This document shows positions 32,240 through 43,690 of a stretch of DNA of 64,000 nt, piece by piece. The stretch is from Lantana camara. Lineage: Eukaryota > Streptophyta > Magnoliopsida > Lamiales > Verbenaceae. Each line of letters opens with the position of its first letter. The first letter of the stretch is position 1. The position numbers and the translations under genes were made by a program. The notes under the pieces are model-generated. The model had not been told where the DNA came from. It made no database searches and was given only the letters and a program-made list of their open reading frames with translations. The stretch covers positions 97,435,501 to 97,499,500 of the forward strand of contig CM074857.1 in the NCBI GenBank assembly GCA_037501455.1, given 5' to 3'.

Positions 32240-34112
32240 AACTAATCATCAAAAATTTGTTCAAGTTTTCTAATGGTTCCTTTTTGTTCTTTGATTTGTC
32301 ATTCTCTTCTCTAAATTTCTAATTTGTAATACACCGTTTGGTGTTAATCTCTTCTCTAAATTTTTAATATTCAAAATTTAGAGAATTTTTAATATTCAAA
32401 TTCAAAATTCTGAAATAAATTTCTTTTCTGAATTTTTAATATTCAAAATTCAAAGAAGAAATCGCTTGTAGATGGTTTTTCTCTTTTCTATCCTCTCTCC
32501 AGAAATCTTCTCTCTTCTATCCAGAAATCAATTGAGTTCGATCTTTTGAAGGAGCGTGAAGAAAACAAGATTTGTCAGAATAGAGTTAAAACATATTTGA
32601 AAGAGTGTGAAGAAAACAAGATCAATAGATCTATCAGAAGCAATCAAACTAGTTTAAAAGAGCGGCGGTGACACCCATATCTGAGTCAACTCGACCGTAA
32701 TAATTAAGTCTCTTCTTTATCCGCCACTGTCTTTTTATTTTTGTTTATATTATTTTTTAGTCTTCCGAATGGAATTTTGGTCTCATTTTTACCGTTTGTT
32801 TAGTCATCACTCTTCCGTATGGAAATTGTGTATTTACTTTTACAAAGCATGAGGCTTATTTAGCCCATTGACTTCTTATGAAAGAAAATGTAGCTTCGGC
32901 TTGCGTAAGATCTTCAAATTTTTCGGTTTATGCCGATTCTCTTGTACTTGTACTTGATTTGTTTGCATAATTTATAAATATTGTTGTTGGTTAAAAAAAA
33001 AAATTCAAAGAATTTCTAATATTCAAAATTATGCAGTACATCGTTGTGTTTTTGGTTCTATATGTTCAGGGAATTTTTAATATTCAAAATTTTGCAGTTG
33101 TGTTTTTCTGCTTTATGTTTCGTTGTGTGTCGTTTTTTTCACTGAATTTTTAATTGTAATAAGTCATTCTTTTGGTGTTATTTTCTTCTCTGAATATTTA
33201 ATATTTAAAATTTATTTTCTTCTCTAAATTTCTAATTTGTAATATGTCGTTCCTTTTGGTTTTGTTTTCTTCTCTGAATTTCAAATATTCAAAATTATGC
33301 AATACATCATTTTTTCTTCCTGCTTTGTTATGTTGTGTAAATGTTATAGAATAAGGACTTTGTTAACTCTTTCTAATTTTTTAGATATATCATATTTATT
33401 TATTAATTAATTCTGCATTACATCATCTTTTTTCCTGCTTTGTTAGATTGTGCAGATGATATAGAATAAGAAGGACTTTGTTAACTCTTTCTGATTTCTT
33501 AGATATATCATATTTATCTTCTTCCATCAATACATTAATTCTATCGGTTAATAAAATCTTTCAATTTTATACGTATATCACATCTAATATATGGAGTATA
33601 AGATATAGTACCAAAATGGAGTAGAAGATCTAATCTATACTAAAATTGTTATTGAGGTTTAACAAATTTTATTTTATCGCAATATAAAATTATAATGAAA
33701 AGATTTAATATATTACTTGTTATTACAGGTGGTAAGCAAATACGGTTAATTTAGTCATGAAAATAAGTTGTCATCTACGTGGTCATATCTTAAGATTTTA
33801 CTTCTCACTTGTCTGTAAACTTTTTGATTTCGAAAATTTTAGGAAGAGGAAATAGTTTTCAATTTAAGATGAGGAATGGTTTTGAATTTATCAAGTACTA
33901 ATAAAGAATTTATATTGTACTTCACCTTATAAAGATAATAAGATTTTAAATGTGCGACCTTATTAAGATAAAATCTTGTCAAGCTCCACTTATCAATAAA
34001 TTGTAACAATAAACGTATGTCTAATTATCAATAGCAACAATTTAAAATAATTTTGTCTTGTGAGAATCAACTTTGTGTCAACACCAAATTTCTGGCACTA
34101 AATGAACATAAC
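32240..34112. repeat. AT-rich repetitive stretch with degenerate tandem motifs
   Basis: Phrases such as 'ttctctgaatttttaatattcaaaatt' variants recur many times between 32290 and 33300. At 33300-33515 a unit of about 115 bases is repeated in tandem, with copies sharing 'ctgctttgtta', 'aaggactttgttaactctttct' parts and 'agatatatcatatttat'. No gene is supported in this stretch. Confidence 0.6.
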
Positions 34113-34296
34113 TGTTGGGTCATGGTAATCGGAAGAAGTTTTCTGTATTGTATTCATTATTTTTCTGTTTCCGTATCATACACAATACAAGAGCTCTAGG
34201 TTTATAGTAAACTCTGCAAATCTAAACCCTAGAATCAGGTTCTATCACTATCAATTAGGGATTACATACAAGAAGTTAAACCTTCCATATTTAACA
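34113..34296 (-). repeat. 3' LTR of the truncated copia element
   Basis: On the minus strand a polypurine tract (ttgagggggag) precedes TGTTAAATATGG at 34296, and the segment ends ...ATGACCCAACA at 34113. It is about 184 bases, short for copia. Part of the same LTR appears in opposite orientation at 27015-27789. Confidence 0.7.
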
Positions 34297-34308
34297 CTCC
34301 CCCTCAAG

Positions 34309-36470
34309 TTAAGTGATGGAGTCGCCGATCCTTAACTTGCTTAGTGTTGTCTGGAATATCTGATCCGTGACTACCTTTATCAGTATATTTGCTAGTTGAT
34401 CCTCTGATCTAACAAAAGAAATCGTGATGATACCATTCTTGAGCTTTTCCTTAATGAAGTGTCGATCCACTTCCACATGTTTAGTCCTATTATGCTGGAC
34501 AGGGTTCTCTGAGATGCTGATAGTGGCCCTGTTATCACACTTTAGAAGACTTGGGCCTGAAGGAGTTATGCCAATCTCTGTCATTAGTTTCCTCAGCCAA
34601 ATTATCTCAGTTACACCTTTCGGTATGTCTCTGAATTCTGCTTCTGTGCTAGATAAATCCAAGACCTTCTGTTTTTTGCTTCTCCATGTTACCACATTTT
34701 CTCCGACTAGTGTAAAGAACCCGGAGGTGGATCTTCTGTCGTTTGGGTTCCCCGCCCAATCTGCATCAGTGTAGGCTTCTATGTCTAGATAACCATGTCT
34801 GCCAAACATGATTATTGTCCCGATGGTCCCCTTCCGATACCGGATAATCCGTACGACTGCCTCCATATGTTCCCTCTGCGGTCGGCGCATGATCTGGCTA
34901 ACGATCCCCACAACATAAGCAATATCCGGTCTCGTATGAGACAAATAGATCAGCTTACCAACCAAACATTGGTATCGTTCTTTTTCAATTGGTTCTCCAC
35001 TCTCTTCTATCTTCAGTTTGTGATTCACTTGTATCACAGTCTCGATTAGTTTGTCGTCAAGCATACCAGTTTCGGCTAACAGATCGAGGATATCCTTCTT
35101 CTATAAAATGAATATCCCTCTCTTCGAGAGTTTGCATACTTCATATTTTCCAAAATCCCCTGTAAACCCTGGAGGGGGTTCCATATACACTTTCTCTGAC
35201 AAGTCACCATGTAGAAAGGCGCTCTTCACGTCGAACTGATAAAGGGGTCAATCCTTATTAGTTGCTACTGAGAGTAACACTCGAACTATATCTAACTTCT
35301 CCACCAAATAGAAAGTCTTGGATTAATCAATTCCGAAAGTCTGAGTGTACCCCTTTGCCACTAACAGGGTTTTATATCTCTCGACTGAGCCATCGGCTTT
35401 ATGCTTCACAGTGAATACCCATCTGCACCCGACCATTTTCTTCCCTTTGGGTAGTTTGAATTTTCCAAAGTCCCATTTTCTATCAAAGCATCCATCTCGG
35501 TCGGCATGGCCTTTTTCCATTCTTCATCCTGTCTGGCTTCATGTACCGTTCTCGAGATTAATTCTTTATAGAGGTTCCCAAAAAATGCCTTAGTGACTCT
35601 GGATAGGCTCCCCCTGACCATGTTCCCTATAAAATATTTGGCTGATCCGGAAGGATGATCGAAAGAGTATCTGTGTGTGGGTACCCATTTGTTGCTTCTC
35701 TTTTGTAAAGAATACCTGTGACTCACTGTTACATTCTCAAAAACAATATCAATAGCATTTGTGGTATCTTCAATATTATTATGAATATCAGAGAGGGAGT
35801 TCAGAGTTTCAGTTACCTCGGTTTGGACATCATTCGGAGGAGGATCATTGGTAATTGGTGTAATGGTGGTAGTGAGATCTTCTTTACTTTGTTCAAACTC
35901 GGATGTAGGTTGGGTCACTCAAATCAGGATAACTTAGCCAATACAGGGATTCACTCTGACTCTCCTCCTGATCACTGGACTGGGTAAGGAAGTAGTATTC
36001 AGTTTCCATAAAATCATAATCCATAGTAACATGAATACGCTTGGTGACTGGATTATAGCAACGATACCCCATCTGATGCAGGGTATATCCCACGAAAACA
36101 CACTTCACCGCATAGGGACCCAGTTTGGTTCGGTCAGATTTTGGAATATGGACAAACACAGTAGACCCGAAAATCCGAAGTTCCGGGTAAGGTGGGGTGG
36201 TATTTAAGTCTGGGTTTTTAGGATAGATAGTGGTGTCTTGTGGGCAAGGATTTTAGTGGGCAACCGGTTCATGAGATAGGTTACGGCGGTAACAGCTTCG
36301 GGCCAGAAGTGACTTGGGACATTGGCTTTGGTTAACATAGCCTAGGTCATTTCAAGTATGGTACGATTCTTTCTTTAGGCTACCCCATTTTGTTGAGGGC
36401 TGTTGGGGCATGTGGTTTGGTGGATAAGCCCATGTTCCTAAAAGAACCTGTTCATTTCTTGATTAACATA
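34309..36470 (-). pseudogene. Ty1/copia polyprotein remnant, RT core deleted
   Basis: Reading on the minus strand: the integrase C-terminal part (about 36420-36200, followed by VFVHIPKSDRTKLGPYAVK from 36157), a linker, the start of reverse transcriptase (KKMVGCRWVFTVKHKADG near 35440; FLHGDLSEKVYMEPPPGF near 35210), then the late RT/connection and RNase H (RPDIAYVVGIVSQ, YTDADWAGNPNDRRSTSGF, SSTEAEF, ending in the stop at 34309). The RT is internally deleted: the sequence passes from EVCKLS directly into KRGIFI near 35120, so the segment that normally carries the YVDD catalytic site is absent. Frameshifts and stops are also present. The 5' half of the element is missing. Confidence 0.85.
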
Positions 36471-36569
36471 TTCTCGTCCATTATCACCTATTTTATCTTT
36501 AGGGACTTTTTTTTGGCCTACATCTTTATGGATTATACTCTACATATTTTCTATATTTTGTTGTGCCTA

Positions 36570-36740
36570 TTTTAATAAAGTAGGAGAAAATGAAATATTA
36601 AGCATAAATAATTTATATATTTTTTAAATTATTTTATTAGGTCATTAAGTTAGTGTATAGAATTTTTTATCAGTTTTTTAATTTTTATCTTTTACGTTTT
36701 CTAGTGTCTAGTTTTTAGAAAATTAGCTGTATATATACAT
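36570..36740 (+). repeat. Left part of an older repeat split by the MULE
   Basis: It matches 40377-40540 in direct orientation ('attattttatta.gtca', 'aagttagtg.ata', 'ttttatcagttttttaatttt', 'ctgtatatatac'). The continuation of the repeat after the break appears at 39596-39665, beyond the inserted element. The copy at 40377-40580 has no insertion. Confidence 0.7.
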
Positions 36741-37149
36741 GGGAAAAATACAAAATCAGAATATCAATTATACTCCACTTGCAATTTCTGGAGAAAAGGT
36801 TTTGGCGCTATATCTAAAAATTTGTTGCAATTTCAAGATTTTATTCATCCTACTCGTTGGAAAACTACATATATATGTCATGCATTTGTGGCCCAAACCA
36901 CCTGACCCACGTGTCAAACTGCTTCAATGACTCAACAATTTTAATTAAAAAAAATTATAGCAATCCAAAAAAATACTCTCCCTTTAACTTCATATTTCGA
37001 TCCAAAAAATTATATTATCTATATTTTTCCTTTTCTTTTCAACTAGAACTCTAGTTTTCTCAAGAAGTTCCAAAATTCCAACTTCAAAGGAGACGACGCG
37101 GTTTTCTTCATGCTCGAAGACAACATCCCAAGCTCCAGATTCAGTTCTT

Positions 37150-37517
37150 TGCTACTGTAGGGTAACTAGTGTCCTACGCACTTCGTGGAGCAATGACAAC
37201 TCGGACAGAATCGCCTACCCCGACTAGATATGAATCTCATTTTTTTCTTTACACAAATAATTAACAAATAGATGTAGCAAGAGAAGAAGAAGCGTGGGTT
37301 CGATTACATTCTTTATTGCTGATATGTTTGTTCTTTAGGTGGTATGATGACTGCATTTATGAGAGGCAAGGTTATAATTTCGGGTTTGGTGAAGAAGATC
37401 AATCGGCTGGAGATGGAGTTAGAGGATGTGGAAGTGAATATGAAGAAGGCTCAATTTCATCTATTTATTGTACTTTTTCTAGTAACCCTTGTTCTAATTT
37501 TCCAGATTGTGATTTAG
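37150..37517 (+). pseudogene. GRF zinc-finger gene remnant
   Basis: The first part reads CYCRVTSVLRTSWSNDNSDR up to a stop near 37228; this is the beginning of a GRF finger (C-x-C, VLRTSW, then the position of NPGRR). After a likely intron (acceptor gttctttag near 37339) comes RWYDDCIYERQG in one frame, the usual FxWYD end of the finger. After a frame change there follows a coiled coil (VKKINRLEMELEDVEVNMKK) and a hydrophobic tail (FHLFIVLFLVTLVLIFQIVI) ending at the stop at 37515. The order finger, coiled coil, membrane tail matches the intact GRF gene at 698-1051. The stop and frameshift make it a pseudogene. Confidence 0.65.
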
Positions 37518-37775
37518 AAACATGGCTATCGTTGTAGTGACGATGTTATTAAAGTTTACTGGGATTGTTTATGTAATTTGTTTGGATTTTCTATGATAGG
37601 AAAAGTTAACGTAATTTGTTTAAGTAATGGGTTGGAGAGGTGCATGTAATATATGAAACTTTTTCCGGTGACTAAAATGGATTCCGGTGAGAAAAATCAT
37701 GAAATTGCAACATTTTTTAGTTATAGCACCAAAATTTTCGTTGAAAAAATTTCTTGTCCCAAAATTACAAGTGGG

Positions 37776-39554
37776 CAGTGGCGGAGCCAAAAATTTTATT
37801 CAAAGGGATCGACCAAAGAATAATACTAAAGAAAAAATAACAAGTAAAATTCAACCATTTTTTTTAAAGTACTTATAAGTTTGTATCTCACAAATGTCCG
37901 CGTCGGTTAACCATATTCTGAAAACGATGCATAATCAAGTCATTGGAAACACTGTCAAACATATCCTTTTTAATATATGTAACCAAACAAATCATTCAAC
38001 CATTCATTGTTCATCATATTCCCGATTTTTGATGTATTTCATTGCAAAAAATGCTCTTTCCACTATAATTGTTGCAACTGGTAGAATTAAAGCCAATTTT
38101 AGAAGTAAGTACACAAGTGGATATATATCATTTCTCTTTGTCTCCACCAATTTTCAAGCAAGATCACCAATCCATTTCAATTCAGAGAAGATTTCATATG
38201 GTCTCACATCAGTAATATAGTTCCCAAGTTGATTTTCAAGTATTGATATTTGCACATTAGAGAATTCTATCTGATAAAATTTGGCTAACTGAATTAGACA
38301 TTCTCTGTTGAAAGAGACAAATAAATAAACGGAACTCAACAAGCTAAACAAGTAAGCAACTGTGAGTTTACCTCTGTAAAATTCATTTGTTGAAGTTGCA
38401 TATCGATTACTTGATTAAAAATCTATACCCGAAACTGATGTGCATTAGTAATTTGTTGAGTCTTTGGTCGAGATCTTCCACGGGCCTTAAAAGCATCATC
38501 CATCTTGGGGACTGAAATGTTATGAACACTACAAAATAAGAAAACATCATCCAACAAAAGATTCACCCGCAGCTTGTTTTTCGGCATCTTGTTTGAACAA
38601 ATAAACAAGTAATATGCGGCATTCTCTTTTATGCTTACTCTAACTAACTACCATGAATATTAAACCACTCGGGATTAAAGCAACATATAACATTACCGAT
38701 ATTTCTTTGTGGAAACTTATACTTGCGTGGTTGACAAGATCCTCTTTGGAGATAATCTCTTCTAATGTCATCTTAAATTTTATTTCTTGATCCCGGATCA
38801 CTTGGAAGCTTGCTTAATTCGATTCGTATCCTCTTGTTTTTTTTACTTTCTTGAGGAGGTCGAACTGATTGAATCGAATCCTTTGGCTTTCCGATGAGAA
38901 ACTTGTTCATATTGATCATTGATAAAACAAACTCTAGTTAAAAGATCAAAAAGGTAAAATTAATTGTTCAAGGAAGAAGAACCAAAATATATGATTTTGA
39001 CAGAATGAAACAGAATTTCAGCCGAATTTACTGTATATTTACCCTAAATTAATAATTGGAATGAAGAAGCTGAAATAACACCAAATAATATAAAACTCCC
39101 CGGTTGGACAGTATAAATAAATATGGAATTGGAAATTACCAAACATTCAATTTTATTCCCTTTTGCATATTTTTCAAATAATTATGAAAAAACTAAAAAG
39201 TTAAGGGCACAATCAATGTGCAGCTAAAATGAACAATATAATTGAATTATATACTTGGATGGAAAAATATATAGAAGTTATAAATTTTAATTGAAATATA
39301 AATTATTAAACTTATGATAGAATGGACTATTAAATAGAAATATATATATATATAATTTTATTTGTTTGGTCCCAATTATTATTAATTTACTGTATTGACC
39401 CTCACTAGTATTAATTTTAGCTTGATGAGAGGGGGTTAATAATGAAAAACCCTATAAAATTACATATACAAATATCTATATATCTACATAACAATAAAAA
39501 AAAAAATTTGAGGGGGATCAATTGTACCCTCTCAAGACAGTGGCTCCACCTCTG
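37776..39554 (-). mobile_element. hAT element inserted in the MULE terminus, internally deleted
   Basis: It is flanked by the 8-bp duplication caagtggg (37768-37775 and 39555-39562). Ends are CAGTGGCGGAGCC and GGCTCCACCTCTG, the classic hAT terminus. On the minus strand it keeps the start and the end of a transposase but lacks the middle. Confidence 0.9.
37890..38960 (-). pseudogene. hAT transposase remnant (TTF zinc finger and dimerisation parts)
   Basis: Minus-strand reading from the right: a segment IRRDYLQRGSCQPRKYKFPQ near 38770-38700 matches the TTF-type zinc-finger N-terminus of ZMYM1-like hAT transposases. The next recognisable piece, VPKMDDAFKARGRSRPKTQQ (about 38510-38450), belongs near the catalytic C-terminal half. 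It is followed by ENQLGNYITDVR and, with frame changes and stops, the dimerisation region (YPLVYLLLKLALILPVATT, then ERAFFAMKYIK) down to about 38000. The central few hundred codons are missing, so the element is non-autonomous. Confidence 0.75.
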
Positions 39555-39839
39555 CAAGTGGGATATAGTTGTTATTCCAAATTTGCATTTTTCCCTATAT
39601 ACACTATGTACTTTATTTTTTGAAATGATAAAAACAAAATTTCAACTATCAAAATTAATAAGGTATTAGTTGAATGAATATTCCTTCCGTTCCGTTTCAT
39701 CTTAACCCCCATGTCCACCACCAAAAACAAATTCTCTATCACAACAAATTCTTCTTCTTAACAACCAACACCACCGCAAACAAATTCTCTACTACAACAG
39801 ATTCTTCTATCCGTCATCAGGTTTTTTTCCTCATCCATA

Positions 39840-40140
39840 ACAAATTTGCCATGATTTTATCATTTTTTTTCTCATCCATAACAAATCTGCCATGAATTTC
39901 TCATGCATGGCAAATCCGCCACTAATACTCTTCTGTCATTATATATATTTTTTTCCATCCATGGCAAGTTCACCATGAGTTTCTCATCCATGGAAATTCC
40001 GCCATGAAATACTCTTTCGTCATCATTTTTTATTTCATCCATGGTAAGTCCATCATGAGTAATCCTTTGTTTGGTTCATCATCCATGGTAAGTCCACCAT
40101 GAATAATTCTTTGTGATTTATCATCCATGAACCCAACACC
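39840..40140 (+). repeat. Degenerate minisatellite
   Basis: The phrase catccatggcaagtccaccatga and close variants occur about six times at intervals of roughly 45-75 bases, separated by T-rich spacers. ATGG/CCATGG within the unit is self-complementary. No coding function is supported. Confidence 0.65.
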
Positions 40141-40148
40141 AACAAACA

Positions 40149-40283
40149 GTGGTACGTCGACCATTAACAATAGTTTCGCAATTTCTTACTAGAGATAACT
40201 GTGCCTCCTGGTCTCATTCCATGCGTCTCGCACTCACCGTGAAAACACGCATCTCCAAGTGCATCGTGATGAACACACATCTC
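40149..40283 (+). pseudogene. Copia gag N-terminal remnant
   Basis: The frame contains VSQFLTRDNCASWSHSMRLA followed by LTVKTRISKCIV. This resembles the conserved N-terminal segment of many plant copia gag proteins (NYxxWSxSMxxAL). It stays open for about 45 residues, then loses similarity. No LTR was identified next to it. Confidence 0.45.
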
Positions 40284-40376
40284 CAAGTCCATTTTCCGCA
40301 AAACAATGCGGGTCGCATCAATTTCATACATGATATCTAAGGTGTCTATAAAAACTTTTATAGTACAGCTTGAGGG

Positions 40377-40580
40377 GCCTATTAAACATAAATAATGATA
40401 TTTTTCTTTAATTATTTTATTATGTCAATAAGTTAATGGATAGTCAGATAGAGTTTTTATCACTTTTCTAATTTTAGCTTTTACCGTTTCTAACCTCTAA
40501 TACCCAGAAATTTCTCTGTATATATACGCTATGTATTTTATTTTTTGAAATGAGAAACTTTTTTTTTTCAATTATCAAAA
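40377..40580 (+). repeat. Uninterrupted copy of the repeat split at 36570/39596
   Basis: This copy reads through ctgtatatatacgctatgta without insertion. The other copy carries the MULE at exactly this point, with the sequence resuming as tatatacactatgta. It therefore serves as a natural empty-site control. Confidence 0.7.
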
Positions 40581-41782
40581 AAAATAAAAAATGAAATCTT
40601 TTAATTTCTTATTTTACTATATCGTGAGAAGGAGATAATATGTACGGTGGAAAAATGGTGAAGTGATATATATATATTCAACTGGTGAACTGAATTTTGA
40701 TATCCTAAATTTATTTCAGTGTTTAATTTGTATTGGCCGACTTAGATAATGAAAAAAAAATTGTTGTGCGTGTTTTTTTTAAATATACGTATATATGTAC
40801 AGTGAACTTGAGGTTGTGAACTTTTATTTATTTTTTTTGGAACACATCAACAGGGGTAGGGGGGGGGGGGGGGTGGTTAGAGCAGCGAGCTAGATCAAAT
40901 CATGAGGGCCTAATTGGTTCACTAATCCTTCATATTTCTCAGCTGATTATAGTTAGACATTAGGTTGATGTGACATAATTATCAAACCCCAATTATACTA
41001 ATTAATTAATGGTCTATAACTCAACATTCTCTTTGTCACATTCTGTGCAGAGTGTCCATATTTTATTTTATTTATTCATTCATATGCCGAAAAATGACGG
41101 ATTGGACAAGTTTACACTAACTAACATTAATCTCTAATTAATGGTTCTTTCGTAATCGAAAAAATATAACAGTTAATAGGTTAACTGGACACCAGGCAAT
41201 ATTTCTGCGTGTCACAACTAAATTTCGCAAACGCATTTTGTAATAAAGAATGATATAGCTACATTTTAACTTTAAATTTTAGTTGCAGCCTCCATGGGGA
41301 AGTTGTTGGAATATTCTAGCTTTCACTCAGCGCCGTTTTCTTTTGTTAATATCGCCATCTCTCTTCTTGAAACTGGATAGCAATTCTTATGGTTAAAGTC
41401 ACAGTTCGAGGGAGGTCAATATAATATACGAGATTGAAAAAATCATATTTGTGTACTTGATGAAATTTTATTTCAACATTTCTTGAAGGGCTTATTATAT
41501 GGTCCATGTCTTTCCTATGCACCTTACAAGCTGAGCCACACTCTCGATCATAACAAAAGTTTAGTAATATACATGAAAAGTTGAGTAATATACATGTTAA
41601 TTTTAGCGTAAACGATGCTTTTATGGTGAGAAGCGGCATACGTTTGAACTGGCAAGTATCTCCATGTTATGGCGTACAATTTTTGCAAAAGCAAAACTAC
41701 AATTGTTGACGGTATCATTAGTTCTTTATCTTGCAATAGGATACATGGAACATATATATCCGAACTAAAAAGACTTTCTTTT
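40581..41782. other. Intergenic, with a 15-G homopolymer
   Basis: This is AT-rich sequence with one sharp exception, a run of 15 G at 40859-40873 preceded by ggggta. No gene, RNA or element boundary is recognised in the rest. Confidence 0.5.
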
Positions 41783-42350
41783 TGTGGATATTTTTGAGTA
41801 CCAAAGGGCGTGATTTTACTATAACAATTGCGAAAGTCGAGGCAAGAGTTCGATTCTCTTTCCTTAAGACGAAATTGTCCCGCTCAGGTGCTTACAGATT
41901 AGCGGTAATCGTCTCTCAAGATACAACGATCACTTCTCGTAATAGTAGCACTACAAATTATGAGATCAACAAACTCTAAGTGTTTAGAACTCTATTAGAA
42001 CTTAGATGCTTCTATATGTAGTTCTATTATTGAAAGTTTGGATAGGATTATTGAAAATGCATAATGGTGGGGTCTATTTATAGATGACAATGTACCTCTT
42101 CAAAAGAGTGCTTACCTTTTCATTGCTAGTTCATAATTAATAAGACACATTTTCGGTTATTACCGAAAAAATGCAATGTTACAACACACCTTTTCGAATA
42201 AAGTGACAACTATTAATTCGAAAGGTCGTGTCTTTTGAAAACATTGCATATATTGAATAACATATGTTCTTATTAATTATTAACTTTAATTTTAATTTTC
42301 TTTCAATAATTATTAGATTTTGATAAAATAAATATATCAAAATTCCAACA
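41783..42350 (-). repeat. Copia LTR, minus orientation
   Basis: On the minus strand a polypurine tract (catgtgggggat, 42351-42362) precedes TGTTGGAATTTTGAT at 42350. A TATA-like tctataaatag lies near 42075 on that strand. A plausible end is ...AATATCCACA at 41783. The outer end is less certain than the inner one. Confidence 0.55.
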
Positions 42351-43170
42351 ATCCCCCACATGAATGGAAAATTACCCTTTTGAAGATATGCATATGACTA
42401 ATGCAGACACGTAAGAGAGTTCATGCGAACAATTATTGCATCGGGATAGGTAGCTTGTGGCTTTGAACCTTGCGTAGTGATGTATAATCATATCTACTTG
42501 GCTAATCAGTGAACGTGATGTCTTGAACTGTTCAGCCATTAGTGTAGACCAAGACAATCATACTCACACAATAATCATTCTAACACTTGTGGTTCTCATG
42601 ATTGTGTCTGTTTCGGCCTTGGACAACATCTTGGATTCATAAGTGTTTTCATTTGAACCGGTCATGTTCACACTTACATAGGTGATCTCCTAATAAAGAG
42701 TATACTGCTATACTCCACCTTATGGGTCTAGAAATCATTAAAAGTCTTAGCTTAACCTCTTACCCCTTTGCAGGCCGCACTTTTATTGATCTAGGAATGA
42801 GTGGGAAATAGTTTTTCTAAGTGCTCAACTAGTCCTTGTAACTTAGTTGTCCCATTGAACCAAGATCTTGGGATCTCTAGTCAACAAGGTTGGGTTACCA
42901 TTACTTGGACTTTAATTAGTAGGTTTTAATCTCATTCCCCTCGACAAACAGTATACTTGATCTCTCGATAGGCCTTTTTGTTAATGGATCCACTACGTTT
43001 TTCTTTTGACTTTACATAGTCAATCATTATAATTCCACTAGAGATCAAATGCTTAATGATATTATGACTCCATCTTATATGACGAGACTTACCATTTTAC
43101 ATATCATTTAAGCTCTTTCAATAGTCGCTTGATCATCTATAGCACAAGCTTTAAGTCATTTTAGCCCTCG
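42351..43170 (-). pseudogene. Copia RNase H end and 3' region
   Basis: The minus-strand reading from about 43130 gives DDQATIERA, then NGKSRHIRWSHNIIKHLISS, then GIIMIDYVKSKE and VVDPLTKRPIERSSI, the conserved end of a copia RNase H. A stop codon and a frameshift interrupt it. The following 600 bases to 42351 are untranslated and lead to the polypurine tract and LTR. The rest of the element is absent. Confidence 0.65.
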
Positions 43171-43179
43171 TGCTATGCC

Positions 43180-43690
43180 TTGGTTCAATATTAGGCTTAA
43201 ACAATTGTCCAAAAGAAATATTCATTGGTTATACTTGGACTCTTTACCTTATGTATTGAACTTATTTCATATATTTTCCCGATGTGAAATAGGAGTGTTA
43301 CAATCACCCGTCCTTTAAAAGCGTGAACTCTAGAAGTGACTCCTACGAATTCAAGAGGTGGCTCCCCGCACATGTAGTACTTATTAGCCCTGTAGACTCA
43401 GAATGTGACTCCCATATGTGTAGCACTTAGGTCCCGTGGTTGAGGAGCGGGCTCTGATACCACCTATCATGCCCCTGGGCCCACGAGCCCGTTGGATGCG
43501 AGTGCAAGTTTCTAAATCCACTAAATATAACCTGGGCCTAAATCACTGCCCAAAAAAGATATCCATTGATTATATTTAGACTTTTTTAACTTATATATTA
43601 AATATATTTCTTATAATTCTCCATATAGGACAAAGATGTCACAATCACCCCTCTTTTTTTAAAATATTTTTTCCTATGCGAAATAGGGGC
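43180..43690. repeat. Two direct copies of an unknown repeat terminus
   Basis: Around 43195-43320 and 43530-43660 the phrases 'ggcttaaacaattgtccaaaag', 'attcattggttatacttgga' and 'gtgttacaatcacccgtcc' recur with changes. The intervening sequence includes 'gggctctgataccacct' and 'cccctgggcccacgagcccg', a phrase common in plant repeats. The class is unknown to me. Confidence 0.45.

Larger units (their letters stand above)
36741..39595. mobile_element. Non-autonomous MULE carrying a GRF pseudogene, with nested hAT
   Basis: The ends GGGAAAAAT and ATTTTTCCC are flanked by tatatacat (36732-36740) and tatatacac (39596-39604), a 9-bp duplication with one mismatch. The left about 120 bases match the reverse complement of 37650-37765 plus 39563-39595; these two pieces join exactly if the hAT at 37776-39554 is removed. 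Without the hAT the element is about 1.07 kb. Its only gene-like content is the broken GRF gene at 37150-37517. The terminal sequence resembles the fragment at the left edge of the window. Confidence 0.85.

Noticed and set aside
35345..35593. Plus-strand frame across the copia remnant
   Set aside because: It is the reverse of a recognisable reverse transcriptase segment on the minus strand.
37894..38220. Plus-strand 108-codon frame within the hAT
   Set aside because: It is antisense to the transposase remnant, whose motifs are recognisable on the minus strand.
41836..41870. tRNA-like B box (gagttcgattctc)
   Set aside because: It lies inside the copia LTR, with no A box at the right distance and no cloverleaf possible.
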